A stretch of 64,000 nt of DNA from Rhizobium leguminosarum (GTDB lineage Bacteria > Pseudomonadota > Alphaproteobacteria > Rhizobiales > Rhizobiaceae). Numbering within the stretch: the first letter of the stretch is position 1; every line of letters starts with the position of its first letter. A program made the translations under genes and the position numbers. The notes beneath the pieces are model-generated. The model was not told where the DNA came from, searched no databases, and saw only the letters and a program-made list of their open reading frames with translations. The stretch lies in NCBI RefSeq assembly GCF_001679785.1, contig NZ_CP016289.1, positions 434,001-498,000 of the forward strand, given 5' to 3'. Below are positions 1 through 8,076 of the stretch, in pieces.

Positions 1-68
1 GCGAGTGTTATTGAAGACACCAATTCAGCTATAATCATTTCTGGGTGAGGTAAATGAGTAGATTTACT

Positions 69-293
69 CTAAGCGCTCATTTCCATGCGCATTGACGCGG
101 CCAGTTTGACGTTGGTCGCTGTCAGACGGTCGCATCGGTTCAGGCAGCGGCGGGTTTGGTGAAGTTGAAGGGGCAGCAGATCGGTGATGTCGGCATCTGC
201 TGCGCGCTGGGGCAACTCGCCGAGAAGATGGCGCAAGTAGGCCAAGGGTTCGATGCCGCAGGCTCGGCATGTCAGCATGAGGGCGTGTCGCAA
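69..293 (-). pseudogene. IS66 transposase (TnpC) C-terminal remnant
   Basis: The reading frame contains CGIEPLAYLRHLLGELPQ, which matches the C-terminal tail of IS66-family TnpC (an Ala/Cys-Gly-x-x-Pro-x-x-Tyr-Leu pattern followed by a Leu-Leu-Pro motif). The DDE core is absent, so this is only the last part of a transposase of about 500 residues. It abuts the damaged IS6 element on its right, so it was probably cut off by that element or by a later deletion. I could not find the matching IS66 terminal repeat in bases 1-68, where I see no other gene. Confidence 0.6.
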
Positions 294-335
294 AGCGGTC
301 GGCCGAACGCGTTGAGCTGAAATACATTCTGCTCT

Positions 336-1089
336 TCACGCCTTATTAACCTTTTGAAGTCCGAAGAGACGCGCGAGCAGATCGTTCTGATCATTGACGG
401 TCCACTCTCCGGAGAAGCCAAACCCTTTTCGCAGCCACAGCATCGCTTCGAACCCTGCGATAATTCGATCGCGCGGTTTTGAAGGATTGGAAACCGCCGA
501 TCTTCGGCATGTTCTTCTTCACGCGGAAATGGTCACTCTCAATGCCTTGTTGGAGATGTTTGGTGACATAATGAACCGGATCCGCATGCAGGTGCCCATC
601 GTCGACTGACGTCTTGATCGCCGACGGAAAGGTGTTGGCGCCGTCCGTGCCGATCTTTGCCGGTGACAACAAAGGCTCGTCCTTCAGCATCTTGCGGAAG
701 AAGCGCTTGGCGGCATCGAGATCGCGCTTTGCAGTCAGAAGGAAGTCGATTGAGTTTCCGTGCTTGTCGATGGCACGGTACAGGTAACGCCACTTGCCGC
801 GGATCTTGACGTAGGTCTCGTCGATCGTGACCGAACCACAATGCGGGCGCCGAAACTGGCGCAGCCGCTTCTCGATCATCGGAGCATAGGCAAGTACCCA
901 GCGGTTAATCGTGCTGTGGTCCACTTCGAAGCCGCGCTCTTGGAACATCTCCTCAAGGTCTCGGTAGCTGAGCGGATACCGCAGATACCAGGCCACCGCC
1001 TGCACGATGAGCCATGCCTCGAAATGCCGCCCTTTGAAATCATCTTTCGACCGGCGCTTCAGCTTCTCGGCAATGGTATTCAGAATCAC
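336..1089 (-). pseudogene. IS6-family transposase, frameshifted near the C-terminus
   Basis: This is an IS26-like DDE transposase. It has the helix-rich start (YRDLEEMFQERG, INRWVLAYAP), the first Asp in TIDETYVKIRGKW, the second Asp in KIGTDGANTF and the Glu in GIESDHFRVKKNMP. I place the start at the GTG at 1089, which gives a protein of normal size. The continuous frame ends early at 391 with an unrelated Arg-rich tail. Reading one base out of phase from about 465 restores the family's usual ending (FEAMLWLRKGFGF, LARLFGLQKVNKA) to a stop at 336-338. A one-base insertion near 463-470 therefore disrupts it, unless this is a sequencing error. Confidence 0.75.
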
Positions 1090-1171
1090 AGGCTCGCTCC
1101 ACAAATTCGAAGCGAGAATTTCTCCGGCGAGCGTCAACAGACGGTGAACTAAGAAAATTTGCGACAGGCCC
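336..1171 (-). mobile_element. IS6-family element, one end lost
   Basis: One end is recognisable. On the minus strand GGGCCTGTCGCAAATTTTC starts at 1171, the typical IS6-type terminal sequence. The transposase follows inside. The opposite end should carry the reverse complement shortly after the transposase stop near 336, but I do not find it there, so that terminus seems replaced by the IS66 remnant. The intact end lies about 20-70 bp upstream of the SagB-like gene and probably separated that gene from its native promoter region. Confidence 0.6.
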
Positions 1172-1192
1172 TTCGAGCGCGTTGCATGAAAA

Positions 1193-2324
1193 ATGCAGTG
1201 GATAGGGTTACCTCGTCCAAAGTCTGATGCATGCAACAGTGCTATGTTTCACGAGGTTCCGGTGCGACGGTCGAGGGCTTTGCTCATCACCTTCGAAGCT
1301 GAGGGCCTGGCAGCATATGATTTCCTGTCGCGCATGGGAGGGCCTTTGAATGCAGTTAGCATGGCAATACTCAACGCATTCTCCGACTGGCGACCATTAT
1401 CAAGCGGCGTCGGCGAATTGAGCCGCGATCTCGGCAGCTACCCGAGCGTGGCCGGGGAAGTCATCCGGCTGCTTGACTACGGTTTCCTGATCGTCGCCGG
1501 AACTGCGCTTGGAGACCGGAACGACAAGTATGATCGGGAATGGCCCTGGGGGGTGACAGCCGGCCTCTATCACTTTTCGATCAAATACACCCAATATCTC
1601 GATGCAGGCAGCAGCATCGCTGCGATGACAGAACGGGTGCTAAATGTGCCGCCGGTTTCCCTTTTCACCACCAATGCCGATGCCGCCACCGCGCGACGAT
1701 GGATGTTTCGGCGTGATGAAGCGTCGGCGCAGCTATCGTGGCTTTGACGGGAGCGCCGCGGAAGCGATCACCAAGGAACAGTTGCGCGACTGCCTGTTCT
1801 CCGGCCTCGGCATTGTGGGACTGGCGAGGACCGATCTGGGGGAGCTGCCGCTTAAGACGACGCCGTCGGGGGGCGCCAGAAATCCCTATGAAGCCTATGT
1901 ACTTGCCTACAATGTCCAGGATCTTCCGAACGGCCTCTATCACTACTCGGCCCTGGAAAATTCGCTCGCTTACATGCCTTGCGACACGCTTCCCTCGGCA
2001 GAGACCGTTCTTGGTGGTCAGGACTGGTTTTCCGGTGCGTCAGCCCTGATCCTACTGGTGGCAAATTTTGCGAGGACGGCATGGAAGTACCGGCATCCCA
2101 CCATCGAGGCGGGGCACATTGCGCAAAACATGTTGCTGGCGGCGACTGCCAACGGCCTCGTTGCCACGCCCACTTGCGCATTGAACGATAACGTCATCGA
2201 GACCATGCTCGACATCGATCCAGTCATGCAATCGCCAATCTATGCGGTGGCGGTCGGCACCCGTTCGGAAACCGCAACAATTGCCGATTTGGTCGACTGG
2301 TCAGCCGTGGAACACCAGCAATGA
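1193..2324 (+). pseudogene. SagB/McbC-type dehydrogenase, frameshifted
   Basis: SagB-type flavin dehydrogenases (nitroreductase fold, FMN) oxidise azolines to azoles in RiPP pathways or act beside NRPS genes. The N-terminal frame (from 1193, or the ATG at 1244) carries the family's pre-domain, with AAYDFLSRMGG and WPWGVTAGLYHFSIKYTQ. The catalytic domain (RRRSYRGFDG, TTPSGGARNPYEAYVLAY, GLYHYSAL) lies in a different frame, reading 1644-2324. The switch falls between about 1665 and 1710, so the full protein cannot be made without a frameshift. The gene overlaps the next by ATGA, implying an operon with the phosphopantetheinyl transferase. An IS6 element sits immediately upstream. The family assignment is firm; the pathway is not known. 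Confidence 0.8.
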
Positions 2325-3063
2325 GCATGGCGGGCGACCTGGATCCATGGCAGGTGAGCAGTGAACTGCGGGTCGATATTTTTCTGAGCCAGCCGAGGGA
2401 AGCAAGCGTCAGGCTGTGGAATGCGGCCCGTGACGTTCTGAACGAGGAGGAGCGCCAGCGTGCCCGACGCTTTGTCTTCGACCGCGACCGCGACATGTAC
2501 GTCTTCAGCCATGGCCTGCTCAGGCTGTTGCTTGCCCGCTATATGGTCGCTGATCCGCGTGAACTGACTTTTGCTTCTGCACCGGGGGACGGCCCGAACT
2601 CGTCTCGCCGTCCTCTGCTCCGATCCGCTTCAACCTGTCTCATACCGATGGATTGGTGGGCTGCATCCTCACGCAAAAAGCCGATTGCGGCCTGGATGTC
2701 GAGCAGATCGGCAGGGTCGACTACCGGCATCTGGTGCCGACTGCGCTTGCTCCAGAGGAGCGTTCGGCGCTGCTGGGGCTGGCGGAAGCGGATCGACCGG
2801 ATCGCTTTTGTGAGATCTGGACACTGAAGGAAGCTTATCTCAAGGGGCGAGGGCTGGGCATATCCTATCCCATCCGTAATATCTCGTTTTCCGGTTTCGA
2901 CGGTAATCGCCGATGTCGCGTCGTCGGTGACGAACGAGATGACGGCAGCACATGGCACTTCTGGAGCAGGACGTTTGCGGGTGCATATTCTGCCGCGGCG
3001 GCTGTGCGAACGCAGCGCGACGACGTAAAATTCTCCGCGACCTTTATCGAAGACCTCCCGTGA
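2321..3063 (+). pseudogene. Sfp-type 4'-phosphopantetheinyl transferase, frameshifted
   Basis: Such enzymes load phosphopantetheine from CoA onto carrier proteins of NRPS, PKS or fatty acid synthases. The N-terminal half (LNEEERQRARRFVFDRDRD) reads in one frame from 2321. The catalytic half reads in another and contains FNLSHTDGLVGCIL, CGLDVEQIG (the Mg-binding Asp-x-Glu) and WTLKEAYLKGRGLG (the Trp-x-x-Lys-Glu-Ala-x-x-Lys signature). The shift is close to 2590-2600, consistent with loss of one base. Its start overlaps the stop of the SagB-like gene. Together they look like leftovers of a biosynthetic operon whose other parts are gone or lie outside the window. Confidence 0.8.
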
Positions 3064-3274
3064 GTGCGGCCGGAAGGCTGGCCTTCGGGCGCGAAGCGAC
3101 GACCACGGGCTCCGCGCCGGCGCTGGATTGAAGCCGTCGACTCCGCACGCCACTCGGTTACGATCAGCGTTAGGCCGGCATCAGATCGCGAACCACTGCC
3201 GTCGTGCATCATCGGGCCGTGACACCAAAAACGAAGGTGTTCTGAACATGGAACATTATGGGTACTTCACGCTT
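3064..3274. other. Non-coding gap after the PPTase remnant
   Basis: I see no convincing gene, RNA or repeat here. The short ORFs on both strands are Arg-rich shadows. Confidence 0.4.
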
Positions 3275-3430
3275 TCATTGCTGAGTGAGTGAGGTAACCA
3301 AAACGGCTGGAATCGCAAATGCGTAGCCCGCATAGCTGTTGCCAATAAAGCCGTTGTTCCATTGGCGGTCGGGATAGAACTTCGCACGCTCATCACGAGG
3401 TGCAAACACCATCGAACGCGCAGTCGCGTT
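3275..3430 (-). pseudogene. C-terminal fragment of an unrecognised protein cut by IS6
   Basis: On the minus strand, the last 51 codons of an open frame before a TGA have a protein-like, aromatic-rich composition (FYPDRQWNNGFIGNSYAG, then a hydrophobic stretch). The frame enters the IS6 terminus at 3431, so the upstream part of the gene has been replaced. I do not recognise the family. It could be the tail of a membrane or exported protein. Confidence 0.3.
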
Positions 3431-4116
3431 GGTTCTGTCGCAAAACTTTTCACCGGGTTTGCAACCAGTATGGTAGGCGTAGATCCGGGTTGGAGATGAG
3501 CAGGCAGATTGAGTTTCCCGATCATGGTCGATTTCAAAGGCAGTCATTACCCGAAAGACGTGATTTTATACGCGGTATTTTTCTACGTGAGATATGCGGT
3601 CTCCTATCGTGATCTGGAAGAGATTATGGCCGAGCGCGGCGTTACCGTTGACCACGCGACGCTGAACAGATGGGTCGTGAAATATTCGCCCCTGATTGCC
3701 TGCCAGGCCCAGCGGCGCAAATCCGCAACCAGCAGCTCCTGGCGGATGGACGAGACCTCTATCCAGGTCAAAGGCAAGTGGACCTATTTCTATCGGGCTG
3801 TCGACAAATTCGGCAAAACCCTTGATTTCATGCTGTCTGAGCACCGCGATGAGGCCGCGGCCAGCGCTTTCTTCGCCCGCACGATTAAGACCAATGGCTG
3901 GCCCGAAAAGGTCGTCATCGACAAGAGCGGCGCGAACCTGGCAGGATTGCAAAACATCAACTGGCTGCTGCTGTTGTTGTATGGATGGTTCTGGCTGATC
4001 GAGATCCTGCAGGTCAAATACCTCAACAACACGATTGAGCAGGACCACCGGTTTATCAAGAAGCTGACCCGCCCCATGAAGGGCTTCAAATCCTTTCAGT
4101 CTGCGTCAGCAACACT
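3431..4116 (+). mobile_element. Second IS6-family element, 3' end missing
   Basis: The left terminus GGTTCTGTCGCAAAACTTTT at 3431 is a classic IS6/IS26-type inverted repeat and is followed by a transposase frame. The right end is absent: similarity stops within the conserved transposase tail at about 4116, where IS66-associated sequence begins. The simplest reading is that an IS66 element inserted into this IS6 copy and the distal part was later lost. Confidence 0.6.
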
Positions 4117-4150
4117 GTACGCATCCGAGTTGGGCCGCATTGTGGAGTGA
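3509..4150 (+). pseudogene. IS6-family transposase, C-terminally truncated
   Basis: The DDE residues are visible in WRMDETSIQVKGKW, VVIDKSGANL and NNTIEQDHRFIKKL. The protein may start at the TTG at 3509 or the ATG at 3524 (MVDFKGSHY, closer to the family's usual start). After SFQSASATL the expected last 15-25 residues are replaced by an unrelated tail encoded by adjoining sequence. This is a different IS6 subtype from the copy at 336-1171. It is probably inactive because one terminus is gone. Confidence 0.7.
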
Positions 4151-4205
4151 GTGAGAGTGTGGATGCTCTGTCTATATAGACGGCAATATAGACGGTGCTT
4201 CACAC

Positions 4206-4634
4206 ATGGACTTGATGAATGATCTCACCGGGCATTTTAGCCGGATGGAGATTGTCGATAGCGGGCGTCGCCGGCGTTTCACGGATGAAGGGAAGCTAGC
4301 GATTGTGGCTGAGAGTTATAACGGCCCGCGGCAGGTGACGGCCACGGCGCAGCGTCATGGGATCACGCGCTGGCAGTTGAATGCCTGGCGCAGGGCCGCC
4401 CGGGAAGGACGGCTTGTCCACCGCTCGACAAACGGGTTTGTTCCAGCGATCGTCGTTGCCGAGCCGGTTGTTGCGAACACGCCACCTGCGGCGACTGTCG
4501 CTGTGCCGCCGCCTGTCAGCGACCACGGTCGCATGGAGGTGGTGAGTGCGAACGACCGGCGTGTGATCGTCGGTCGGGATGTCGACGTGGACGTCCTGCT
4601 GCGGATTATGCGGGGTCTGGAGACGTTGCGATGA
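4206..4634 (+). CDS. tnpA: IS66 family accessory protein TnpA
   Basis: A 142-residue helix-turn-helix protein of the IS3/IS66 Orf1 type. RRRRFTDEGKLAIVAES followed by ATAQRHGITRWQLNAWRR is the family's DNA-binding signature. The C-terminal third is Pro/Val/Ala-rich with a short conserved end (VIVGRDVDVDVLLRIMRGLE). It is required together with TnpB for IS66 transposition. Its stop overlaps the tnpB start by four bases. Confidence 0.85.
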   Translation: MDLMNDLTGHFSRMEIVDSGRRRRFTDEGKLAIVAESYNGPRQVTATAQRHGITRWQLNAWRRAAREGRLVHRSTNGFVPAIVVAEPVVANTPPAATVAVPPPVSDHGRMEVVSANDRRVIVGRDVDVDVLLRIMRGLETLR

Positions 4635-4981
4635 ACCCGTTTCCGATGGGAACGGGTGTCAAGGTTTGGTTGTCGACCGGACATACAGACATGCGGTGCG
4701 GCTTTCCTTCGCTAGCCCTTCGGGTGCAGGAAGTGTTGAAGCATGACCCGCTGGGCGGTCATCTGTTCTGCTTCCGGGGCCGCCGAGGTGATCTGGTAAA
4801 ATTGATCTGGCATGATGGCCAGGGCGCATGCCTGTTCACGAAAAAATTGGAACGCGGCCGGTTTATCTGGCCGAATGTAGAGGGCGGCGCGGTGGCAATC
4901 ACGCCGGCGCAGCTTTCTTATTTGCTGTCCGGAATTGACTGGCGAGCCCCTCAGGAAACCTGGCGCCCGACGCGGGTTTGA
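4631..4981 (+). CDS. tnpB: IS66 family accessory protein TnpB
   Basis: A 116-residue protein with the hallmark order of IS66 Orf2: VWLSTGHTDMRCGFPSLA near the start, then LFCFRGRRGDLVKLIWHDG and LFTKKLERGRFIWP. It has the usual length and looks intact. It is translationally coupled to tnpA by a four-base overlap. Confidence 0.9.
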   Translation: MNPFPMGTGVKVWLSTGHTDMRCGFPSLALRVQEVLKHDPLGGHLFCFRGRRGDLVKLIWHDGQGACLFTKKLERGRFIWPNVEGGAVAITPAQLSYLLSGIDWRAPQETWRPTRV

Positions 4982-5028
4982 ACGTCTTTTGCATTGAATT
5001 TGTTGGATAAATATGCTTCTATGACAGC

Positions 5029-6672
5029 ATGTCGTTACCGCCTCTCTCACTGCCGGACGATCTTGCCAGCGCCCACGCCGCGTTGCTGGCGGAACGCGAG
5101 GCGCGGATACGCGCTGAGGCTGAAGCGAGCAGTGCAAAAGCAAAACTTTCCGGCATTGAGGCGCTCAACGCCCATCTGCAATTGCTGATCGCCAAGTTGG
5201 AGCGCGACAAACACGGTCCGAGCCGGGAGCGCACCCAGCGGCTGATCGACCAGATGGAATTGCAGCTTGAGGAACTGGTCGCTGATGCGACCGAGGATGA
5301 GCTTGCGTCAGAGGCGGCCTCAGCGAAAACACAGACCGTTCGTGCCTTCACCCGCAAGCGCCCGGTGCGCAAACCCTGGCCAGAAAATATTGAGCGCGAA
5401 CGTCTCGTCGTCGACGCGCCGACCGCCTGCACCCATTGTGGCAGCGAGCGTCTGTCGAAGCTTGGTGAGGATACTACCGAGACGCTGGAGGAGGTCCCGC
5501 GCCGCTTCAAGATCGTCGAAACCGTCCGGGAGAAATTTACCTGCCGGGACTGTGGCTGCATCAGCCAGGCGCCGGCGCCTTTCCATGCCACGTCGCGCGG
5601 CTTCCTTGGCCCCAACCTTCTTTCCACGATCGTCTTCGACAAATTCTCCGAGCATCAGCCCCTGAACCGCCAAAGTCGCCGGTTCCGCAGCGAGGGGATT
5701 GATCTGTCAACCCAGACGCTCGCCGACCAGGTTGGCTACGTCAGCGCCGCCGTCAAGCCACTCTTCGATATGATCGAAACCCACGTGTTTGCGGCCGAGC
5801 GCCTCCACGGCGATGACACCACCATCCCGATCCTGGCCAAGGGGCAGTGCATTACCGGCCGCATATGGACTTACGTTTGCGACGACCGGCCATTTGGCGG
5901 GCAGTCGCCGCCGGCTGCCGTCTTCTACGCCTCCAGCGACCGGCGTGGCGAACATCCGCAACGACATTTGGCCGAGTTCACCGGCATCCTGCAGGCCGAT
6001 TGCTACAATGGCTTCAATCCGCTCTTCGACCGGAGCAGGAAACAAATCCCGGTAACGCCAGCCTTCTGTTTTGCCCATGCGCGGCGAAAGTTCTTCGAGC
6101 TGGCCGATGTCTCTCGCAGTGCCCGGCGGGGCAAGGGCTTGAGGCCTGTCTCTGCGACGGCGCTGGAAGCGGTCAAACGCATCGATGCGCTGTTTGACAT
6201 CGAGCGCGACATCAACGGCAAAAGCGCCGAAGAGCGCCTTGCCGTGCGCCAGGAAAAGAGCAAGCCGCTGCTCGACGAACTGGAGGCTTGGTTCAGGCTG
6301 GAACTCGAAGGCCTGTCGCGATCCTCACCGGTGATTGAACCCATCAACTATATGCTGTCGCGCTGGGCCGACTTTGCCAGATACGCCGACGACGGCAGGA
6401 TCTGCATGACGAATAACGCGGCGGAAAGAGCCCTGCGCGGGGTTGCATGTGGAAGAAAAAACTGGAGCTTCGCCGGATCCGAGCGGGGCGCCGACCGGGC
6501 GGCCATCATGCTGACCCTTATTACGACGGCCCGCCTCAACGACATCGACCCGAAGGCTTGGCTCGCAGATGTGCTGACGCGCATCGCAGATCTTCCCGTC
6601 TCCCGCCTGCGTGAGCTCTTGCCTTGGGAATGGAAGAGGATCAAGGCGGTGGCGATATCGGTTGCCGCGTAA
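5029..6672 (+). CDS. tnpC: IS66 family transposase TnpC
   Basis: A full-length DDE transposase of 547 residues. It has an N-terminal Leu/Ala-rich coiled coil (residues about 10-70), a zinc-finger-like segment (CTHCGSERLS, CRDCGC) and a catalytic core with Asp in LHGDDTTIPIL, Asp in QADCYNGFNPLF and Glu in TNNAAERALRG. The C-terminus ends in the usual LRELLPWEWKR motif. The gene itself looks intact, but its element lacks the right end, so it could only move in trans. Confidence 0.9.
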   Translation: MSLPPLSLPDDLASAHAALLAEREARIRAEAEASSAKAKLSGIEALNAHLQLLIAKLERDKHGPSRERTQRLIDQMELQLEELVADATEDELASEAASAKTQTVRAFTRKRPVRKPWPENIERERLVVDAPTACTHCGSERLSKLGEDTTETLEEVPRRFKIVETVREKFTCRDCGCISQAPAPFHATSRGFLGPNLLSTIVFDKFSEHQPLNRQSRRFRSEGIDLSTQTLADQVGYVSAAVKPLFDMIETHVFAAERLHGDDTTIPILAKGQCITGRIWTYVCDDRPFGGQSPPAAVFYASSDRRGEHPQRHLAEFTGILQADCYNGFNPLFDRSRKQIPVTPAFCFAHARRKFFELADVSRSARRGKGLRPVSATALEAVKRIDALFDIERDINGKSAEERLAVRQEKSKPLLDELEAWFRLELEGLSRSSPVIEPINYMLSRWADFARYADDGRICMTNNAAERALRGVACGRKNWSFAGSERGADRAAIMLTLITTARLNDIDPKAWLADVLTRIADLPVSRLRELLPWEWKRIKAVAISVAA

Positions 6673-6675
6673 ACA

Positions 6676-7784
6676 GGGCGTTGTTGCGCGGATCACCCGG
6701 CGACTGATATTGGGCTTTGGTTTTCAGTCTCCTGATCGGGGTTTTGATGATGCCGCATAAGTTCAATGCCGACCGACGGGACAAGATAGCCAAGCAGAAG
6801 TTTAAGGTGACGAATTGGGCGGCCTATAATGAAAGCCTGCGTCAACGTGGTGATTTGACCGTGTGGGTGAGTGATGAGGCCCTTGCTTTATGGACGGCGC
6901 CGAGGCGGAGATCGCGGGGCGGTCAGCCGAAATACTCGGATCTGGCGATCACATTGTGCTTGACCCTACGCGTCGTCTACGGGCTGGCGCTACGCCAGAC
7001 CCAAGGTCTGATGCGCAGCGTTGCGGCGCTGATGGAGTTCGATATTGCCGTGCCTGACTTCTCCACCCTGTCGCGCCGGAGCAAAGGGCTGGCGTTGCCG
7101 TCGACAAAGTCCGGAGCCAGAGCGTCCGGTCCTGTTTATCTGGTGGTCGATAGCACGGGGTTAAAAGTCTTCGGTGAGGGCGAGTGGCTGGAAAACAAGC
7201 ACACAATCAAGGTGAAACGTAAAAGATGGCGCAAGCTTCACATTGGTCTTGATCTTGCTAGTGGTGAGATTGTCTGCGCGGATCTAACCACGGATGATGT
7301 TGGCGATCCGACCGCTTTGCCAGGTCTTCTGGATCAGATTGATGGCCCAGTTGCCAAGTTTATCGCTGATGGCGCCTATGACGGAGCGCCGACCCGTGAT
7401 CTTCTGGAGACACGCTTCGGCGAGATCGTGGAGATCATTATCCCGCCTCCCAAGACAGCAGTTGAAAGTCCGCAATCGGCGTTCAATCCAACGGTACGGG
7501 ACCGCCATATCGCCGAAATCGAAAACAAGGGCCGGATGGCTTGGCAGAAATCCACCGGCTATAACCAGCGCAGCCGGGTGGAGACCCAGATGGGTAGATG
7601 GAAGACGGTCATTGGGCCAAAACTCAAAGCGAGGAACTTCGACAATCAGAAAACAGAAGCCAAGATCGGCGTCCACGTTCTCAACCGGATGACTGAACTT
7701 GGCCGTCCAGAATTCCGGCGTGTTGTATGAAAAATCCCAAGGGTGGGGTTATCTCGTACAGAATCTGATCCCTGCAACACGTCC
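6676..7784 (+). mobile_element. IS5-family element, copy 1 (1109 bp)
   Basis: The boundaries come from comparison with the second copy at 10044-11152. Sequence identity starts and stops at these bases. The ends are imperfect inverted repeats (left GGGCGTTGTTGCGCGGATCA, right read inward GGACGTGTTGCAGGGATCA). The only difference I noticed between the copies is base 7715 (C here, G in copy 2). Both copies lie in the same direction and bracket the recombinase segment. Confidence 0.8.
6750..7730 (+). CDS. IS5-family transposase, copy 1
   Basis: A DDE transposase with Asp in VVDSTGLKVFGEGEW, Asp in FIADGAYDG and Glu in RSRVETQMGRWK, followed by the IS5 C-terminal tail. I choose the ATG at 6750 (MPHKFNADRRDK) rather than 6717, because the extra leader is hydrophobic and lies close to the IS terminus. 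The length, about 326 residues, is normal for IS5. The ending reads GRPEFRRVV here and GRPELRRVV in the second copy. Confidence 0.88.
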   Translation: MPHKFNADRRDKIAKQKFKVTNWAAYNESLRQRGDLTVWVSDEALALWTAPRRRSRGGQPKYSDLAITLCLTLRVVYGLALRQTQGLMRSVAALMEFDIAVPDFSTLSRRSKGLALPSTKSGARASGPVYLVVDSTGLKVFGEGEWLENKHTIKVKRKRWRKLHIGLDLASGEIVCADLTTDDVGDPTALPGLLDQIDGPVAKFIADGAYDGAPTRDLLETRFGEIVEIIIPPPKTAVESPQSAFNPTVRDRHIAEIENKGRMAWQKSTGYNQRSRVETQMGRWKTVIGPKLKARNFDNQKTEAKIGVHVLNRMTELGRPEFRRVV

Positions 7785-7878
7785 GGAATTTTACCTGCAA
7801 CGCAAATCCTTCCCGGCTCACCGTGGATGGTTCCCGTCGAAGCATTATCCTCGGAAGCCGTCCGGATAGGGGTGCAGG

Positions 7879-8076
7879 GTGTCATCGATCGACGCCCGAA
7901 GTTTTATGAAGATTATCAATACGATAAAGTCGTCCGGTTGCCCGGAATCTGATGGAGGGATGCATTATGAAGCGCACTGTGCGGACCGGTTGAAGCTGAT
8001 CTACTGGGATGGCAGCGGTCTGGTGATGGCATACAACGATCAGCGTTCATACTACACCTCTTTCCTCGCCAGTTGA
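7879..8076 (+). pseudogene. IS66 TnpB fragment
   Basis: Within this short frame, ADRLKLIYWDGSGLVMAY is the conserved centre of IS66 Orf2. Nothing else of the element is present between IS5 copy 1 and the recombinase gene. The flanking bases 7785-7945 hold no gene I can identify. It belongs to a different IS66 subtype than the element at 4117-6675, since the motif differs. Confidence 0.6.

Larger units (their letters stand above)
4117..6675 (+). mobile_element. IS66-family element (tnpABC), right end replaced by IS5
   Basis: Three consecutive genes match the IS66 set tnpA, tnpB and tnpC in the standard order, with tnpA and tnpB overlapping. The left boundary is inferred from the point where the IS6 transposase is interrupted. 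The right end should extend some tens of bases beyond the tnpC stop at 6672, but an IS5-family copy starts at 6676, so the right terminal repeat is missing. No IS66 right end reappears on the far side of that IS5 copy at 7785, so the loss is not a simple insertion. Confidence 0.6.
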
